Notes: generated by a model not told the origin, from the letters alone. A stretch of DNA of 64,000 nucleotides from Candidatus Streptomyces philanthi (GCA_018114805.1 CP073042.1:2356001-2420000), one strand, 5' to 3'. Counted from the stretch's first letter, positions 51,065 to 61,341 are shown. A program made the numbers and translations.

Positions 51065-51652
51065 GTGAGGCAGAGCCCGGTCGAGCATCCGCGCACGCCA
51101 CCGGGACCGGGGCCGGGGTCCGCGCCGAGGCCAGGGTCCGCGCCGGGGGCGGGGCCGGGGCCGGCGGCGATGACGCCGCGCACGGGCATGCTGCTGCTCA
51201 CCGCGGGGCGGCTGATGCGCGAGGAGATCGACGGCGCGCTGGGCGCGCGCGGGCTCTCGCTGCGGCACGTGAGCGCGCTCGGCCATCTCTCGCGCGAGCC
51301 CGGCCTCTCCTGCAGCGCGCTCGCCCGCCGGGCCGGGATCACGGCGCAGAGCATGCAGGCCACGGTCCGGCAGTTGGAGAAGGCGGGCGCGGTGGCCCGC
51401 GAGTCGCCGGCCGGTCGGGGCCGCACCGCCGAGTTGCGCGTCACCGCCCGTGGCCGGGAACTGCTCGGCGAACTCGACGGGGTGGTGCGGGCGGCGGAGG
51501 AGCCGCTGCTCGCCGGCCTGTCGCAGGAGCAGCGCGCGGCGCTGGCGGGCGGCCTGCGACAGGTACTGGCCAACGGCTGGCGGGCCCGGCACGGCGACGA
51601 GTCGCCGCCCGTCCACCCCCCGCCGCCCCTGGCCCCCACCCGTGACCCCTGA
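51065..51652 (+). CDS. MarR family transcriptional regulator
   Basis: A 195-aa winged-helix repressor. After a Pro/Gly-rich N-terminus of 35 residues come LLLTAGRLMREEIDGALGARGLSLRHVSALGHLSREPGLSCSALARRAGITAQSMQATVRQLEKAGAVAR, the MarR recognition helix, and the wing RGRTAELRVTARGRELL. The GTG at 51065 has GGGAG in front; an internal ATG at 51170 would give the standard 160-aa length. It probably controls the divergent membrane protein gene in response to a small ligand. Confidence 0.87.
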   Translation: MRQSPVEHPRTPPGPGPGSAPRPGSAPGAGPGPAAMTPRTGMLLLTAGRLMREEIDGALGARGLSLRHVSALGHLSREPGLSCSALARRAGITAQSMQATVRQLEKAGAVARESPAGRGRTAELRVTARGRELLGELDGVVRAAEEPLLAGLSQEQRAALAGGLRQVLANGWRARHGDESPPVHPPPPLAPTRDP

Positions 51653-51767
51653 CGCCCCCGCCCCACGGCGCCCCGCCCACCGCCGCGCCCCGGCGACGGC
51701 GGGTGGGCCCGGCCGGTGGGTCGGGCCCGCCCGGGTGGTGCGGGGAACCCCGCTGGCGGGGTACGGG

Positions 51768-52136
51768 TCAGGCGGCGCGCCGCCCGCAGGCGGCGACCGG
51801 CGGCCACGAGGTGACGGCCACGTCCGGGTTGCCCAACGGCTCGCCCGCCCGGTCGAGTTCGGCGGCGCGGGCGATGGCGATCGGATCGTACGCGGCCTCC
51901 AGCGCCCCCAGCCGGGACGGCGCCCGCGCGGCCTGGTCGTCGAACGCGTCACCAGTGGTGCCGGACGTCGGGACCTTCCAGCGGTACGGGACCTCGCGGC
52001 GATACGGAGCAGGCGCCACGAGTCGGGGCGCCGGCGGCGGGCGGTCAGAGGACCGGGACGCGCCGCGGTGCCCGGCGGCGGGCACTGTCGGCGAACTTCT
52101 CCTCGGCCGGGCGGCGACGCCGCGCGGCACCGTCAC
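51768..52136 (-). CDS. small protein of unknown function coupled to isonitrile synthase gene
   Basis: A 122-aa frame starting at a GTG that overlaps the TGA of the isonitrile synthase gene (GTGA), the arrangement of translational coupling. The last 60 codons show strong third-position GC (ARAPSRLGALEAAYDPIAIARAAELDRAGEPLGNPDVAV...), while the first half is looser. No membrane segment, no recognisable domain. It could be an accessory of the isonitrile pathway or just a frame opened by chance; the tight overlap and codon use favour a gene. Confidence 0.5.
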   Translation of the reverse strand: MTVPRGVAARPRRSSPTVPAAGHRGASRSSDRPPPAPRLVAPAPYRREVPYRWKVPTSGTTGDAFDDQAARAPSRLGALEAAYDPIAIARAAELDRAGEPLGNPDVAVTSWPPVAACGRRAA

Positions 52137-53101
52137 GACATGACCTCCTGGAGGGTTAGGTGGGGCGCGACGAAGTGGCTGGGCCGGTCGCCGCGCCACA
52201 CCAGCGACGCCTTGAGCTCCTCGGCGTGGGCGCGCTTCGTCAGGAACATCCCGTCCCCGGTCTCCAGGGCCACCCCGTGCCACGGGGTCAGCCAGCGGTC
52301 CCGGGTGCGGACCAGGTGGAAGCCGATCTTCTCGGAGTGCACCGGCTGCGGGTGGATCGAGAGGCGCAGCGCGTCCGGGAACGTCTCGGCAACCAGGCGG
52401 CTCCAGGCGTTGGAGCGCCGGATCACCTCCCACGCGACCGGCTTGGCCTCCTCGCGGACCTTGGAGCGGCTCTTGCCCTCGCTCACCGGGATCCGGTCCT
52501 CGAACATGAAGCGGTGGATGCCGTTGAACATCCCGCGCACCTGCTCGTCCTGCGTGGCCCGGTGCTTGAGGCTCTCCAGCGACTCGGCATACGTGCCCAT
52601 GAGTTCGTCGCGTATGACGTCGTAATCGGTGCTGTGGTAAGCGTCGGCCAGTGCGTAGAAGCCGATCGACGAGCCGTTGAAGGAGCGCACCATCGCCTCC
52701 AGCTCGGACCGGTAGCTGGTGGCGTCCTCGTCGGTGACCCCGACGACGTCGGCGAAGACGTGGCCGTCGGAGCAGATCGTGACCCGGGCGCCCGGCGCGT
52801 GGTAATGCGACAGGTGGTCGCAGAAGGACTGGAGGAATTCCAGAGCCAGGCGCTCCCCCATGTCGGGCAGCGCGCCCAGCGTCTTCTGCCCGTTGGGCGA
52901 CTTGGCGGGGAAGGCCGGAATGATGAAGTGCAGAGGTTCGCCCGCGTCGAGGAACTTCTGCACCTTCTTCTCGTGCGGGGCGCGGCACGCGTCGCACGGC
53001 TTTTCCGCGCAGCCCCCGTCGGGGCCGGCTATCAACCGCCGGAAACGGAAGACGTGGTTGAGGATCTCGGTGCTGGTCGCCTGCTGCTTGACCTGCGTCA
53101 C
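52133..53101 (-). CDS. isonitrile (isocyanide) synthase, PvcA/IsnA/DIT1 family
   Basis: A 322-aa enzyme of the DIT1/PvcA family, which converts the amino group of an amino acid such as tyrosine or tryptophan to an isonitrile using ribulose 5-phosphate. Family-like segments are FIIPAFPAKSPNGQKTLGALPDMGERLAL near the N-terminus, YHAPGARVTICSDGHVFADVVGVTDED, and the C-terminal RLSIHPQPVHSEKIGFHLV with TPWHGVALE. Four cysteines near residues 31-40 (GGCAEKPCDACRAPH) are unusual and could bind a metal. Length is normal. GTG 53101 follows GGCAGGAG. No PvcB-type oxygenase or NRPS gene adjoins it, so the downstream chemistry is open. A LuxR regulator with a TTA codon lies about 1 kb upstream. Confidence 0.9.
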   Translation of the reverse strand: MTQVKQQATSTEILNHVFRFRRLIAGPDGGCAEKPCDACRAPHEKKVQKFLDAGEPLHFIIPAFPAKSPNGQKTLGALPDMGERLALEFLQSFCDHLSHYHAPGARVTICSDGHVFADVVGVTDEDATSYRSELEAMVRSFNGSSIGFYALADAYHSTDYDVIRDELMGTYAESLESLKHRATQDEQVRGMFNGIHRFMFEDRIPVSEGKSRSKVREEAKPVAWEVIRRSNAWSRLVAETFPDALRLSIHPQPVHSEKIGFHLVRTRDRWLTPWHGVALETGDGMFLTKRAHAEELKASLVWRGDRPSHFVAPHLTLQEVMS

Positions 53102-54082
53102 CGCACTCTCCTGCCTACTTATAAAGGGGTAAATGGGAGTGACTCATCCGGCCTCTATACGAGACCGATGCGCCTGCCCGACGCCCGGGACCCGACGCGC
53201 GTGGCGGCGCCGACCCGGAGGTGCGGACCTTTTTGCTCGAAGCTGCTCGAAGTTCACTCGAACCCGAAAGCCCCAGGGCGCCCAAGAAGTCCGGACAGAC
53301 CCGGGAATTGCAGATCGTGAGCTGGTGCGAACGGTAAAAGAACTGACCAGGTACGGGACTTCGTCAGCGAACGCGCCGGAAACGGCCGCTGTCCGTCCGC
53401 GTGTGACGGCGTGAATGGTCGGTACGGGCCACCGGTACGGACGGGGCGGCGCCGTGTCGGGACGGCGGTGGCCGCGCCCCTCGGGCGGGCGCGGCGGGGT
53501 GGCCGAACGCGCGCGGCACCGCGACACAGTGAGCCGCGACGCCCTCCGCGCGGTGGCGTGCCGCCGATCGCCGCGACCGGTGGCCGGCATCGATGTCAGT
53601 ACCGAACGGTCGATCGGCCCCACCGTGCCCGACATCACCACCGACCCGCGCCACGGGTATCCGTCTCAGCGCCACACTCCCTGCCGGTGGCGCGTCGCGG
53701 CGCGCGGCGGGCCCGGCTCCGATGTGGCGCGCGACCGTGGGGCGTGGGCGCTTCCGATCGAGTTCAGTAAACGGCCACGAAAGCCGCGAACGATACCCCG
53801 TCGATAGCCACTCGATGCGTCAGAGCGCGCATTCGGCTCCCCCTCCCCAAATTCCCCCTGCGCGACCGGCCGCCGCGTCAAGACACACGCACCGCCACCG
53901 CGTTCCCGCCATCGGCTCGGGCACCGACGTGGGGGGTGGCCGCCGAGCCAGGCCCGGGCGGCAGGTCGCTCTGCCACACCTACTGTGTACGCCAAATCGA
54001 GATCACCGCTATTGCCTCTTGCGGCATAGCCGTTGTGGCTATGCCGCAACGGCTATGCCCAACCAGGCATGATCCAAACGAG
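53102..54082. other. 0.98-kb gap between isonitrile synthase and LuxR genes
   Basis: Frames exist on both strands, but none has matching codon use or motifs. A TATAAG near 53116-53121 (leftward) is a possible -10 for the synthase. The repeat cluster at 54020-54059 lies at the LuxR end. Such a long gap next to a biosynthetic gene may hold regulatory sequence. Confidence 0.45.
54020..54059. promoter_or_regulatory. three-fold GGCTATGCC box with 12-bp inverted repeat
   Basis: TGCGGCATAGCC - GTTGT - GGCTATGCCGCA (54020-54048), perfect arms, followed by a third GGCTATGCC at 54051-54059. It lies 24 bases past the LuxR stop. It could be a terminator for luxR or a regulator operator; the extra copy favours a protein site. 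Confidence 0.5.
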
Positions 54083-54370
54083 CTATACCGCTTCCGCCGT
54101 CAGCGCATTACGGTGGTTGTAGACCATTAACGCGGCCTCGACGCGTGAGCGAGCCCCCAGCTTGCGCGTCAGGCTGGTCACATGGGCCCGCACCGTGCGT
54201 TCGGCGATGTTGAGCTGGCGAGCAAGCGCACGATTGGATTCCCCGTCGGCCAGTAACAGCAGGACCTCCACCTCCCGCTTGGTCAACAGTGAGAAGTCGG
54301 GGGTCGCGTGCCCCGGCCTCCCGTGCCGTCCCCATTCACCCGTGCTGATCGATTGCCCCCGTGAGTGCAC
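54083..54370 (-). CDS. short LuxR-type helix-turn-helix regulator
   Basis: A 95-aa protein consisting mainly of the LuxR DNA-binding domain: FSLLTKREVEVLLLLADGESNRALARQLNIAERTVRAHVTSLTRKLGARSRVEAALMVYNHRNAL. There is no receiver or ligand domain. The GTG at 54370 has AGGGGAGG just before it. Codon 81 is TTA (54128-54130, complement), so it should need the bldA tRNA and be expressed late in growth. It is the nearest regulator to the isonitrile synthase, about 1 kb away and read in the same direction. Confidence 0.85.
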   Translation of the reverse strand: MHSRGQSISTGEWGRHGRPGHATPDFSLLTKREVEVLLLLADGESNRALARQLNIAERTVRAHVTSLTRKLGARSRVEAALMVYNHRNALTAEAV

Positions 54371-54650
54371 GTGGCCTCCCCTAAGACCTAACCAAACCGG
54401 GTCAACTACTCGTACCCCCATGAGAACAGAGGTTCCTCTCGGCGAGGCGGGCCAGCGAGGGATGAGTGACCCAAGCCACCCGCCATGCCCACCCTTTGAG
54501 GGGAGATACCTCATCAAGGTGGCGTAGTTCAGGATGATGTAGTGCGTCCGGGCCGTTGCCTACCGCCACCACCCCGATGCGTCGCGCCACCCGTCCGCGG
54601 TGACCCACCCCGCGGCTTCGCGCCCCGGGCCCGGGCGCGGGGGCGTCGGT

Positions 54651-55466
54651 TCAGGCGGGCGGGCCCTCCGGGTGGGGGGCGTCGCCACGGGTCCTTGTGT
54701 CGATGACGGCGAAGCTCGCGCCCTGGTTGTCGACGACCACCGCCGAGCGCCCGTGCGGCGTGGTCACAGGGTCGATGGCGACCCGGCCGCCGAGCCGCCC
54801 AGTGGCGGCCACCGCCGCGTCACAGTCCTCGACCACGAAGTAGGTCAGGAAGTGGGCCGGCATCTCCTCCGGATAGCCGCTGCTGATCAGGCCCCGGCCG
54901 CTCACCGCGTGCCGCGGCCCCGCCGGCCGGCCCCGTGGGACCCAGCGCACGAAGTCGGGCCGCCCCGCCTCGTCGTCCACCTCGGCGCGCAGGCCGAACA
55001 CCTCCTCGTAGAAGGCGTCGACGCGCTCCGGCGCGCGCGTGTAGACCTCCGCCCAGCCGTACGAGCCCGGCTGTCCCTGCTCCTCGAAGCCCGCGTGGCT
55101 GCCGGCCTGCCACAGGTTGAAGACCGCGCCGCCGGGGTCGGCGACCACCGCCATCGTGCCGAAGTCGCCCACCCGCACCGGGTCCATGATGACCGTGCCG
55201 CCCGCGGCACGGGCCCTGCCCGCCGCCCCGACGGCGTCGGCGGTGGCCAGGTAGACGTCCCACACGGTGGGCATCCGCCCGTCGGGCTTGGCCACCAGGG
55301 CGGCGACGTTCCTGCCGTCGTGGAACGCCTGCGTGTACGAGCCGTAGTCGGGCGCGGCCGGCCCGAAGGTCCAGCCGAGCAGCTCGCCGTAGAAGCGCTT
55401 GCCCGCCGCGACGTCGGGCAGCGCCACATCCACCCAGCAGGGCACACCTTCCGGGAATACGGCCAT
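54651..55466 (-). CDS. VOC family protein, two glyoxalase-like domains
   Basis: A 271-aa protein with two VOC repeats. The first is at 1-125 (VPCWVDVALPDVAAGKRFYGELLGWTFG ... MAVVADPGGAVFNLWQ) and the second at 140-265 (YGWAEVYTRAPERVDAFYEEVFGL ... GRSAVVVDNQGASFAVID). Streptomyces relatives are often annotated as hydroxylase or bleomycin-resistance-like proteins; the activity is unknown. The ATG at 55466 follows a GGAGGACACC stretch; an upstream in-frame start would add 19 residues of poor sequence. Confidence 0.88.
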   Translation of the reverse strand: MAVFPEGVPCWVDVALPDVAAGKRFYGELLGWTFGPAAPDYGSYTQAFHDGRNVAALVAKPDGRMPTVWDVYLATADAVGAAGRARAAGGTVIMDPVRVGDFGTMAVVADPGGAVFNLWQAGSHAGFEEQGQPGSYGWAEVYTRAPERVDAFYEEVFGLRAEVDDEAGRPDFVRWVPRGRPAGPRHAVSGRGLISSGYPEEMPAHFLTYFVVEDCDAAVAATGRLGGRVAIDPVTTPHGRSAVVVDNQGASFAVIDTRTRGDAPHPEGPPA

Positions 55467-55886
55467 GGCTCGGTGTCCTCCCGTACAGAGTGATCGACAC
55501 TCGGCAAGTGCCTTATCGGCCACGCTAACGGCGCAGCGGCCATCCCGCCCGCCCCGCGACGCGGACCGGTGAAGGGGCCCCTACGACAGGGAGGCGAGCG
55601 AGGCCAGGGCGGTACGCGTACGGAGGGCGAACAGCAGGCGAAGGAGCAACGCACACACCTCCTCCACAAGCCGAGCACGAGTTATCCACCGACGTTATCC
55701 ACAGGCTGTTGATAACAGGAATCATTCGACCGGCCGAATCCACAGCGCGCGGCAGATGGGCCACCCACCGACCGCCCCACAGCCGCCCCACCCACTCTGA
55801 ACTGGCCTTTCCTCGAACCGGTCGGGCCGCACCCCATTTGCAGGCAGCCGGATCGCGCTCTGATCACCCCTCGGTAAGCTGACGGC
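55467..55886. other. divergent region with DnaA-box-like repeats
   Basis: 420 bp between divergent genes. At 55682-55722 it has TTATCCACC, TTATCCACA and TTGATAACA within about 40 bp, in AT-richer sequence. A leaderless -10 TAAGCT (55875-55880) for the TetR gene lies at the end. Confidence 0.5.
55875..55880 (+). promoter_or_regulatory. putative -10 box of leaderless TetR transcript
   Basis: TAAGCT ends six bases before the ATG at 55887; no ribosome site is present. The same geometry is seen at recQ. Confidence 0.4.
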
Positions 55887-56440
55887 ATGACAGGACAAGT
55901 TCGCACGGTTGACGGCCGAGTGGCCGGGCGCCGCGGACAGGCGACGCGGCAGAAGCTGGTCACTGCCTCAGCGAGATGCTCAGTTCCTCGCCGTACAGAG
56001 ACGTCAAGGTCATCGATGTCGCGCGCAAGGCAGGAACCTCACCCGCGACATTCTACCAGTACTTTCCCGACGTCGAGGGCGCCGTCCTTGAGATAGCGGA
56101 GGAGACGGCACAGGAGGGCGCCGGGCTCACGGACCTCGTGGCGGGTCGTGGATCTGGGAGCCGCCACGAGGGCGACAAGCGGTTCTACAAGATCCGCATG
56201 AAGCTCATCAACGCCGTCACCAGCTCCCTGGCCGACTCCGTCAAGGAGCTCCAGGCCAAGGGCAAGGTGGACAAGGACGTGAGCCCCGCGGCCGTGGCCG
56301 GCTCGCTGGTGGCGATGCTCGCCGCCGTGGCCGCGCACCAGAAGGGCTTCCAGAGTTCGGGCGTCAAGCAGGCCGATCTGAAGACCAACCTGGCCCTCCT
56401 GGTGCACCTGGGCGTCACGGGCCGCAAGCCCTCCAAGTAG
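55887..56440 (+). pseudogene. TetR family regulator, frame-disrupted and with probable internal deletion
   Basis: Begins MTGQVRTVDGRVAGRRGQATRQKL, then one base is missing near 55955 before LSEMLSSSPYRDVKVIDVARKAGTSPATFYQYFPDVEGAVLEIAEE, the TetR helix-turn-helix. The end LADSVKELQAKGKVDKDVSPAAVAGSLVAMLAAVAAHQKGFQ...LVHLGVTGRKPSK is the usual ligand domain. Between LTDLVAGR and GDKRFYKIRMK about 30-35 residues found in relatives, as I remember them, are lacking. GGGTCGTGG at the joint could be the repeat between which the deletion occurred. This gene also sits near afsK in other Streptomyces. A TAAGCT six bases before the ATG suggests leaderless expression. Confidence 0.78.
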
Positions 56441-57181
56441 CGGCCCAGCGGCCCGCGCCTCGCCCCATCGCGGGCCCACCCGAGCACTCTCGGCCCCTCC
56501 CGGCCCCCGACCCGCCCCCACCGCCGCCCGTTCCACCAAGGGCGCCGCCCCTCCCCCACAGCGCGCCACCGCGCGCGCCCCACGCCCGCGTGCCACCACC
56601 TGCCGCACGCCTCCCGACGAGTCACCACGGTCTCCCGGACACCCGACGCGCCGTACGCACGCGGCTCGGGGAACGCCGCACACGCCTGTTGTCTCGGCCC
56701 GTGGAATTCCGTACCGCCCCGGCGCGGTGTACTCCACCGGCGATCCCACCCTGATGGCGTCCGTACGTCTTCCCGGCGTCCCACGCCCGAATGCGGCCAG
56801 CCGCCGACCACGCGAGCAAACCCGGCTCGCCGCCCTCCCCTTCGACTTTCCGACGGCGCGATAGATGGCACCGGAAGACAACTCCCGCACAGAAATGGGG
56901 CGCGCGCGGGCGCACAAGGGCGCGCTATTCGCAGCGGGAAAGCAGCCACCTGCCAGATCGGCCCGTCAAGGGCCGCGTACAGCAAGGAAATCCGGGCCGG
57001 GCGCGGCGGCCCGTCGTCATGACGGCCACCACGTCCGACCCGGTCTCATCCGAAGCGGTCAACCGCGGTCGCTGTTCCCCTCGTCCGCCACCCGGCCCGC
57101 CCGGTGGTCGCGCCGGTCCGGAGCCGGCGCGACCCGGTGCGCGCGCCGGGGCAGCGGCCGTACGGGGAACGTCTCAGTGGC
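56441..57181. other. intergenic between TetR and subtilase genes
   Basis: 741 bp between convergent genes; C-rich and poor in recognisable signals. Overlapping frames on both strands lack motifs and consistent codon use. I see no gene. Confidence 0.45.
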
Positions 57182-58296
<1,115 letters not shown>

Positions 58297-59040
58297 GAAG
58301 AGTTGACCCTTCGCGTGCGTGCTGTGGGGGGAATTTGTTGCAATCACGCTGGGCAGCGGGATGATTTCCGCTGCGCCTGCAAAGACTCTGCCCGGTTCTC
58401 CATGGTCATTTCAATAACCCGATCGCCCTGTTACACAGCCGCCAAGGCGCGGCAATATCGAATGCCCCAAAATGTGTACATAGCCCGGTAATTGCCGCCG
58501 GATGATCTTAACGGCGGGTCCCGTTTGAACCCGTTCGTTGATCTTTCGACGCCGCGCCACGCCCCTAGTACGGACCAATTCCACGACCCCGAAAGGCACT
58601 TCGTGGTGACGTCATTCACACGGCTTTCGCGTGTCGGCGGGAGATGTGCGCATTGGGTGACGCCGATGAATCCGGCGGGCATTGCCGCGGTGGCGTCGGG
58701 GGGTGCGGTGGGGAGGGTTCCAGGGAGCCAATCGCGACGGGGTGGCGGGCGGGACGCCGAGGGCGCGTGGCGTACGCGGCGCGCGCGGTGGCGAGGCCAT
58801 GCGGCCCCAACCTGCAAGCACACGGCAGCAGTTCAGGGCACCTCGGCGACCGCCGCGCGTGGGACCGGACCGGGCGGCGCCCCGCGCGACGGCCGGGTCC
58901 GCGGCGGGCCTTCGGCCCCAACGAGCCCGTCCAGCCAGGGCTTTTGGAGGGCGTGCCACGGTTGTCAGTGGGGCGCGCTATACATGGTGCTGTACTCGCG
59001 GCGTCACAACCGGTAGCCGAGGTGCGGGACGGGGGCGAGC
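58297..59040. other. intergenic upstream of subtilase and membrane protein genes
   Basis: 744 bp between divergent genes. 58330-58650 is clearly AT-richer and should carry the subtilase promoter. A 174-residue frame from 58492 has no recognisable domain and poor codon pattern, so no gene is called. Confidence 0.45.
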
Positions 59041-59922
59041 ATGAAGCTGGCGAAGGAGTTACCCGAGGGCGACGTACGGGTCATGGCGGACCGGCGCGAC
59101 TTCGGCCGCTTCGTAGGGAGCGCGAAGACGGAGCGCGACGGGGTGGCCTGCCTCGGTTGCACCCTGAGCATGCTCATGTTCCTGCTGGGCGCGATCGTGA
59201 CCGCCGCGAGTGTGGCCTCCGACCGGGACATGGGCACGGTCGGCCGGTTCGTCGGCGTCGGGCTGCTGGTGCTCAGCGTGGTGGTGCCGATCGGCACCAG
59301 GGTCTGGCAGGAGTTGAAGCGACCGCCGCCCGTGGTCTTCCACTGCTTCGAGCACGGCTTCGTGCTCACGCACGGCGCGGAGGTGCGCGCGCTGCCCTGG
59401 TCACAGGCGCGGGTCAGCTCGTTCCGCGAGGGGGCGTACGCGCCGCACGGCGCACCGGGCGAGGCCGTCGAGTGGACCGAGGTGCGGGACCGGGGCGGTC
59501 AGGTGGTGTACGCGGTGAGCGGTGAGGCCGCGGTACGCATAGCCGAGGTGGCGACGGCCGACGAACTGCCGCGCACGGCGCACAGCCTGGGGCGCGGCGG
59601 CACGGTGGGCTACGGGCGCTTCGCGCTCTCCGCCGACACCCTGTTCCTGGACGGCAGCGCGACGCCCTGGCGGGACGTCCGCCGAGTGGAGACCACCGAC
59701 CAGGCCGTGTGCGTCTACCACGCCGACGGCCCGGGCCGCGCCGCCCACTTCACCGCGGCCCGACGCGAGACGCCGTACGCCGCGGTGGTCGTCGCCCTGG
59801 CCCGCACGTACATAGCCGCGGCCCGCCCGCTGCCCGACGCGTGTCCGGCCGCGCACCCGGACGGCGGCTGCCCGGTGACCAGCGGCTCCGGCCCCCACCC
59901 GGACGAGCCGCCGGGCGAGTAG
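59041..59922 (+). CDS. membrane protein with two TM helices and PH-like cytoplasmic domain
   Basis: A 293-aa protein. Residues 40-60 (GCTLSMLMFLLGAIVTAASVA) and 69-88 (FVGVGLLVLSVVVPIGTRVW) are membrane helices. The rest is a soluble part with two beta-rich repeats (VVFHCFEHGFVLTHGAEVRALPWSQARV ... GYGRFALSADTLFLDGSATPWRDVRRVETTDQAVCVYH), a pattern seen in bacterial PH-like proteins. A helix AAVVVALARTYIAAA follows the second repeat. Function is unknown. ATG at 59041; an upstream GGCGAGC is a weak ribosome site. The PNPOx gene follows after 39 bp and may be co-transcribed. Confidence 0.78.
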   Translation: MKLAKELPEGDVRVMADRRDFGRFVGSAKTERDGVACLGCTLSMLMFLLGAIVTAASVASDRDMGTVGRFVGVGLLVLSVVVPIGTRVWQELKRPPPVVFHCFEHGFVLTHGAEVRALPWSQARVSSFREGAYAPHGAPGEAVEWTEVRDRGGQVVYAVSGEAAVRIAEVATADELPRTAHSLGRGGTVGYGRFALSADTLFLDGSATPWRDVRRVETTDQAVCVYHADGPGRAAHFTAARRETPYAAVVVALARTYIAAARPLPDACPAAHPDGGCPVTSGSGPHPDEPPGE

Positions 59923-59961
59923 CCGGCGCGGAGGCCGGGCGCAGGCGAGTATGGACGGGTG

Positions 59962-60616
59962 ATGACCCCGATGAGCGACGACGACCAGCGGTCCTTCCGC
60001 GAACTGCTGCGGACCCTGCGGGTCTGGGAGGACCGGCTGCCGCACTTCGACCCGGCGCGACGCCAGCCGAGCCGCTCCCCCTGTTCCAGCGCTGGCTGCG
60101 CGAGGCGGCCGACGCAGGGGCGCGGGAGCCGCACACCATGACGCTGGCGACGGCCGACGGCGAGGGCCGGGGCCCTCCGCGCGCGTGGTGATGCTGCACG
60201 ATGTGGACGAGCACGGCTGGCACTTCGCCTCCCACCGCACCAGCCGCAAGGGCCGCGACCTGACCGCGAGACCGTACGCGGCGCTGGCCTTCTACTGGCC
60301 CGAGGTGGGACGCCAGGTGCGGGTGGCGGGCCGCGTGGCGCCGGCCGGTCCCTAGGGAGAGCGCCGCCGACCTGCGCCGGCGTTGGTCGGCCGGCAGAGC
60401 GAGGTGCTCGACGCGTACGAGGAGTTGGACCGGGCCTCGGCCGCCGCCTGGGAGCGCGCCCAGCGCGAACCGGACGCCCCGGCCCCGATGTGGACGCTGT
60501 ACGTCCTGGACCCGGAGGAGGTCGAGTTCTTCCAGGGAGACGAACATCGCCGGCACGTACGGCTGCGCTACCGCGCGACCGGCGACGGCTGGACCCGCGA
60601 GTTGCTCTGGCCCTGA
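59962..60616 (+). pseudogene. pyridoxamine 5'-phosphate oxidase family protein, frame-disrupted
   Basis: Pieces join to about 215 aa: [117 protein letters not shown], and VGRQSEVLDAYEELDRA ... VEFFQGDEHRRHVRLRYR, ending at 60616. The pattern ([31 protein letters not shown]) is that of PdxH, the FMN enzyme making pyridoxal phosphate, or a close actinobacterial relative. Frame changes lie near 60060, 60180 and 60360. If PdxH is essential in this strain, the breaks cannot all be real. Confidence 0.8.
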
Positions 60617-60702
60617 CGGGCGCCGGTGCCCCGGCGGTCGGGCCGGGCGGGGCGGCCGGGGCGGGCGCGCGAGCCGGCGGGGAGCGAAGGGGTGGCGCGC
60701 GG

Positions 60703-61341
60703 TCAGGGTTGCTGGTGGGGCGCCGCCCAAGCGGGGGTGTGGGCGCGGGCGGCGTCCGCGGCCGAGGGGACGGCGGTCTGGCCGAAGCGGTACGGCGGCA
60801 GGTCGGTGGCCAGTCGGGCGTGCACGTGGATGTCCCGGGGCGTGCGCGACAGGTCCACCATCGCGCCGCGGAAGATGCCCTCGACGCGGTAGGCGCAGCG
60901 GTCGGCCACCCGGCATGAGGCGTAGTTGCCGACGGCGTGCCCGAGTTCGAGCCGATGCAGGCCGACGTGTTGGAACAGCCAGCGGGTAATCATCTCCAGG
61001 CCGTGCGCGGCCACCCGTTGGCCTCGGGCCTCGGGCAGCACCCAGTAGCCGACCCGGGCGCTGCGGTGGTCGAGGTCGAGCGTGCCGGCGTAGACGCTGC
61101 CGAGCACCTGGGCGGTCGTCAGGTCCGTGATGGCGAAGGAGGTCATGTCGCCGCGCCGCCAGCCCTCGGTGCGGGCGCGGAGGAAGTCCCACGCGCCGTC
61201 CGGGTAGGCCGCGGGCGAGTTGACGGCGCTCCAGCGACGGTATTCCGGATCGGTCAGGCCACGCTCGATGGCGGGGAGGTCCTGTTCCTCCCAGGGGCGC
61301 AGCACCAGCCCGTACATCTCCAACTCGACCGGCTCCAGCAT
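60703..61341 (-). CDS. GNAT family N-acetyltransferase (RimJ/RimL-like)
   Basis: A 212-aa acetyltransferase: LEMYGLVLRPWEEQDLPAIERGLTDPEYRRWSAVNSP, FAITDLTTAQVLGSVYAGTLD, then ARVGYWVLPEARGQRVAAHGLEMITRWLFQHVGLHRLELGHAVGNYASCRVADRCAYRVEGIFRGAM. This is the RimJ/RimL acetyl-CoA loop (Q/R-x-x-G-x-A-type) and the N-x-A/S-S motif. The ATG at 61341 has AAGGGAGA upstream. The target (protein N-terminus, antibiotic or small amine) is unknown. Confidence 0.85.
   Translation of the reverse strand: MLEPVELEMYGLVLRPWEEQDLPAIERGLTDPEYRRWSAVNSPAAYPDGAWDFLRARTEGWRRGDMTSFAITDLTTAQVLGSVYAGTLDLDHRSARVGYWVLPEARGQRVAAHGLEMITRWLFQHVGLHRLELGHAVGNYASCRVADRCAYRVEGIFRGAMVDLSRTPRDIHVHARLATDLPPYRFGQTAVPSAADAARAHTPAWAAPHQQP

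Noticed and set aside
53144..54072. Frames on both strands in the gap before the isonitrile synthase
   Set aside because: Arg/Ser/Pro-rich, no motif, mutually overlapping; codon pattern unlike the neighbouring genes.
55682..55722. Replication origin
   Set aside because: Only three loose DnaA-like boxes, no dnaA/dnaN genes and no long box array as in a Streptomyces oriC.
58492..59016. 174-residue rightward frame before the PH-like membrane protein
   Set aside because: No recognisable domain, mixed third-position use, and it covers the AT-richer promoter side of the subtilase.
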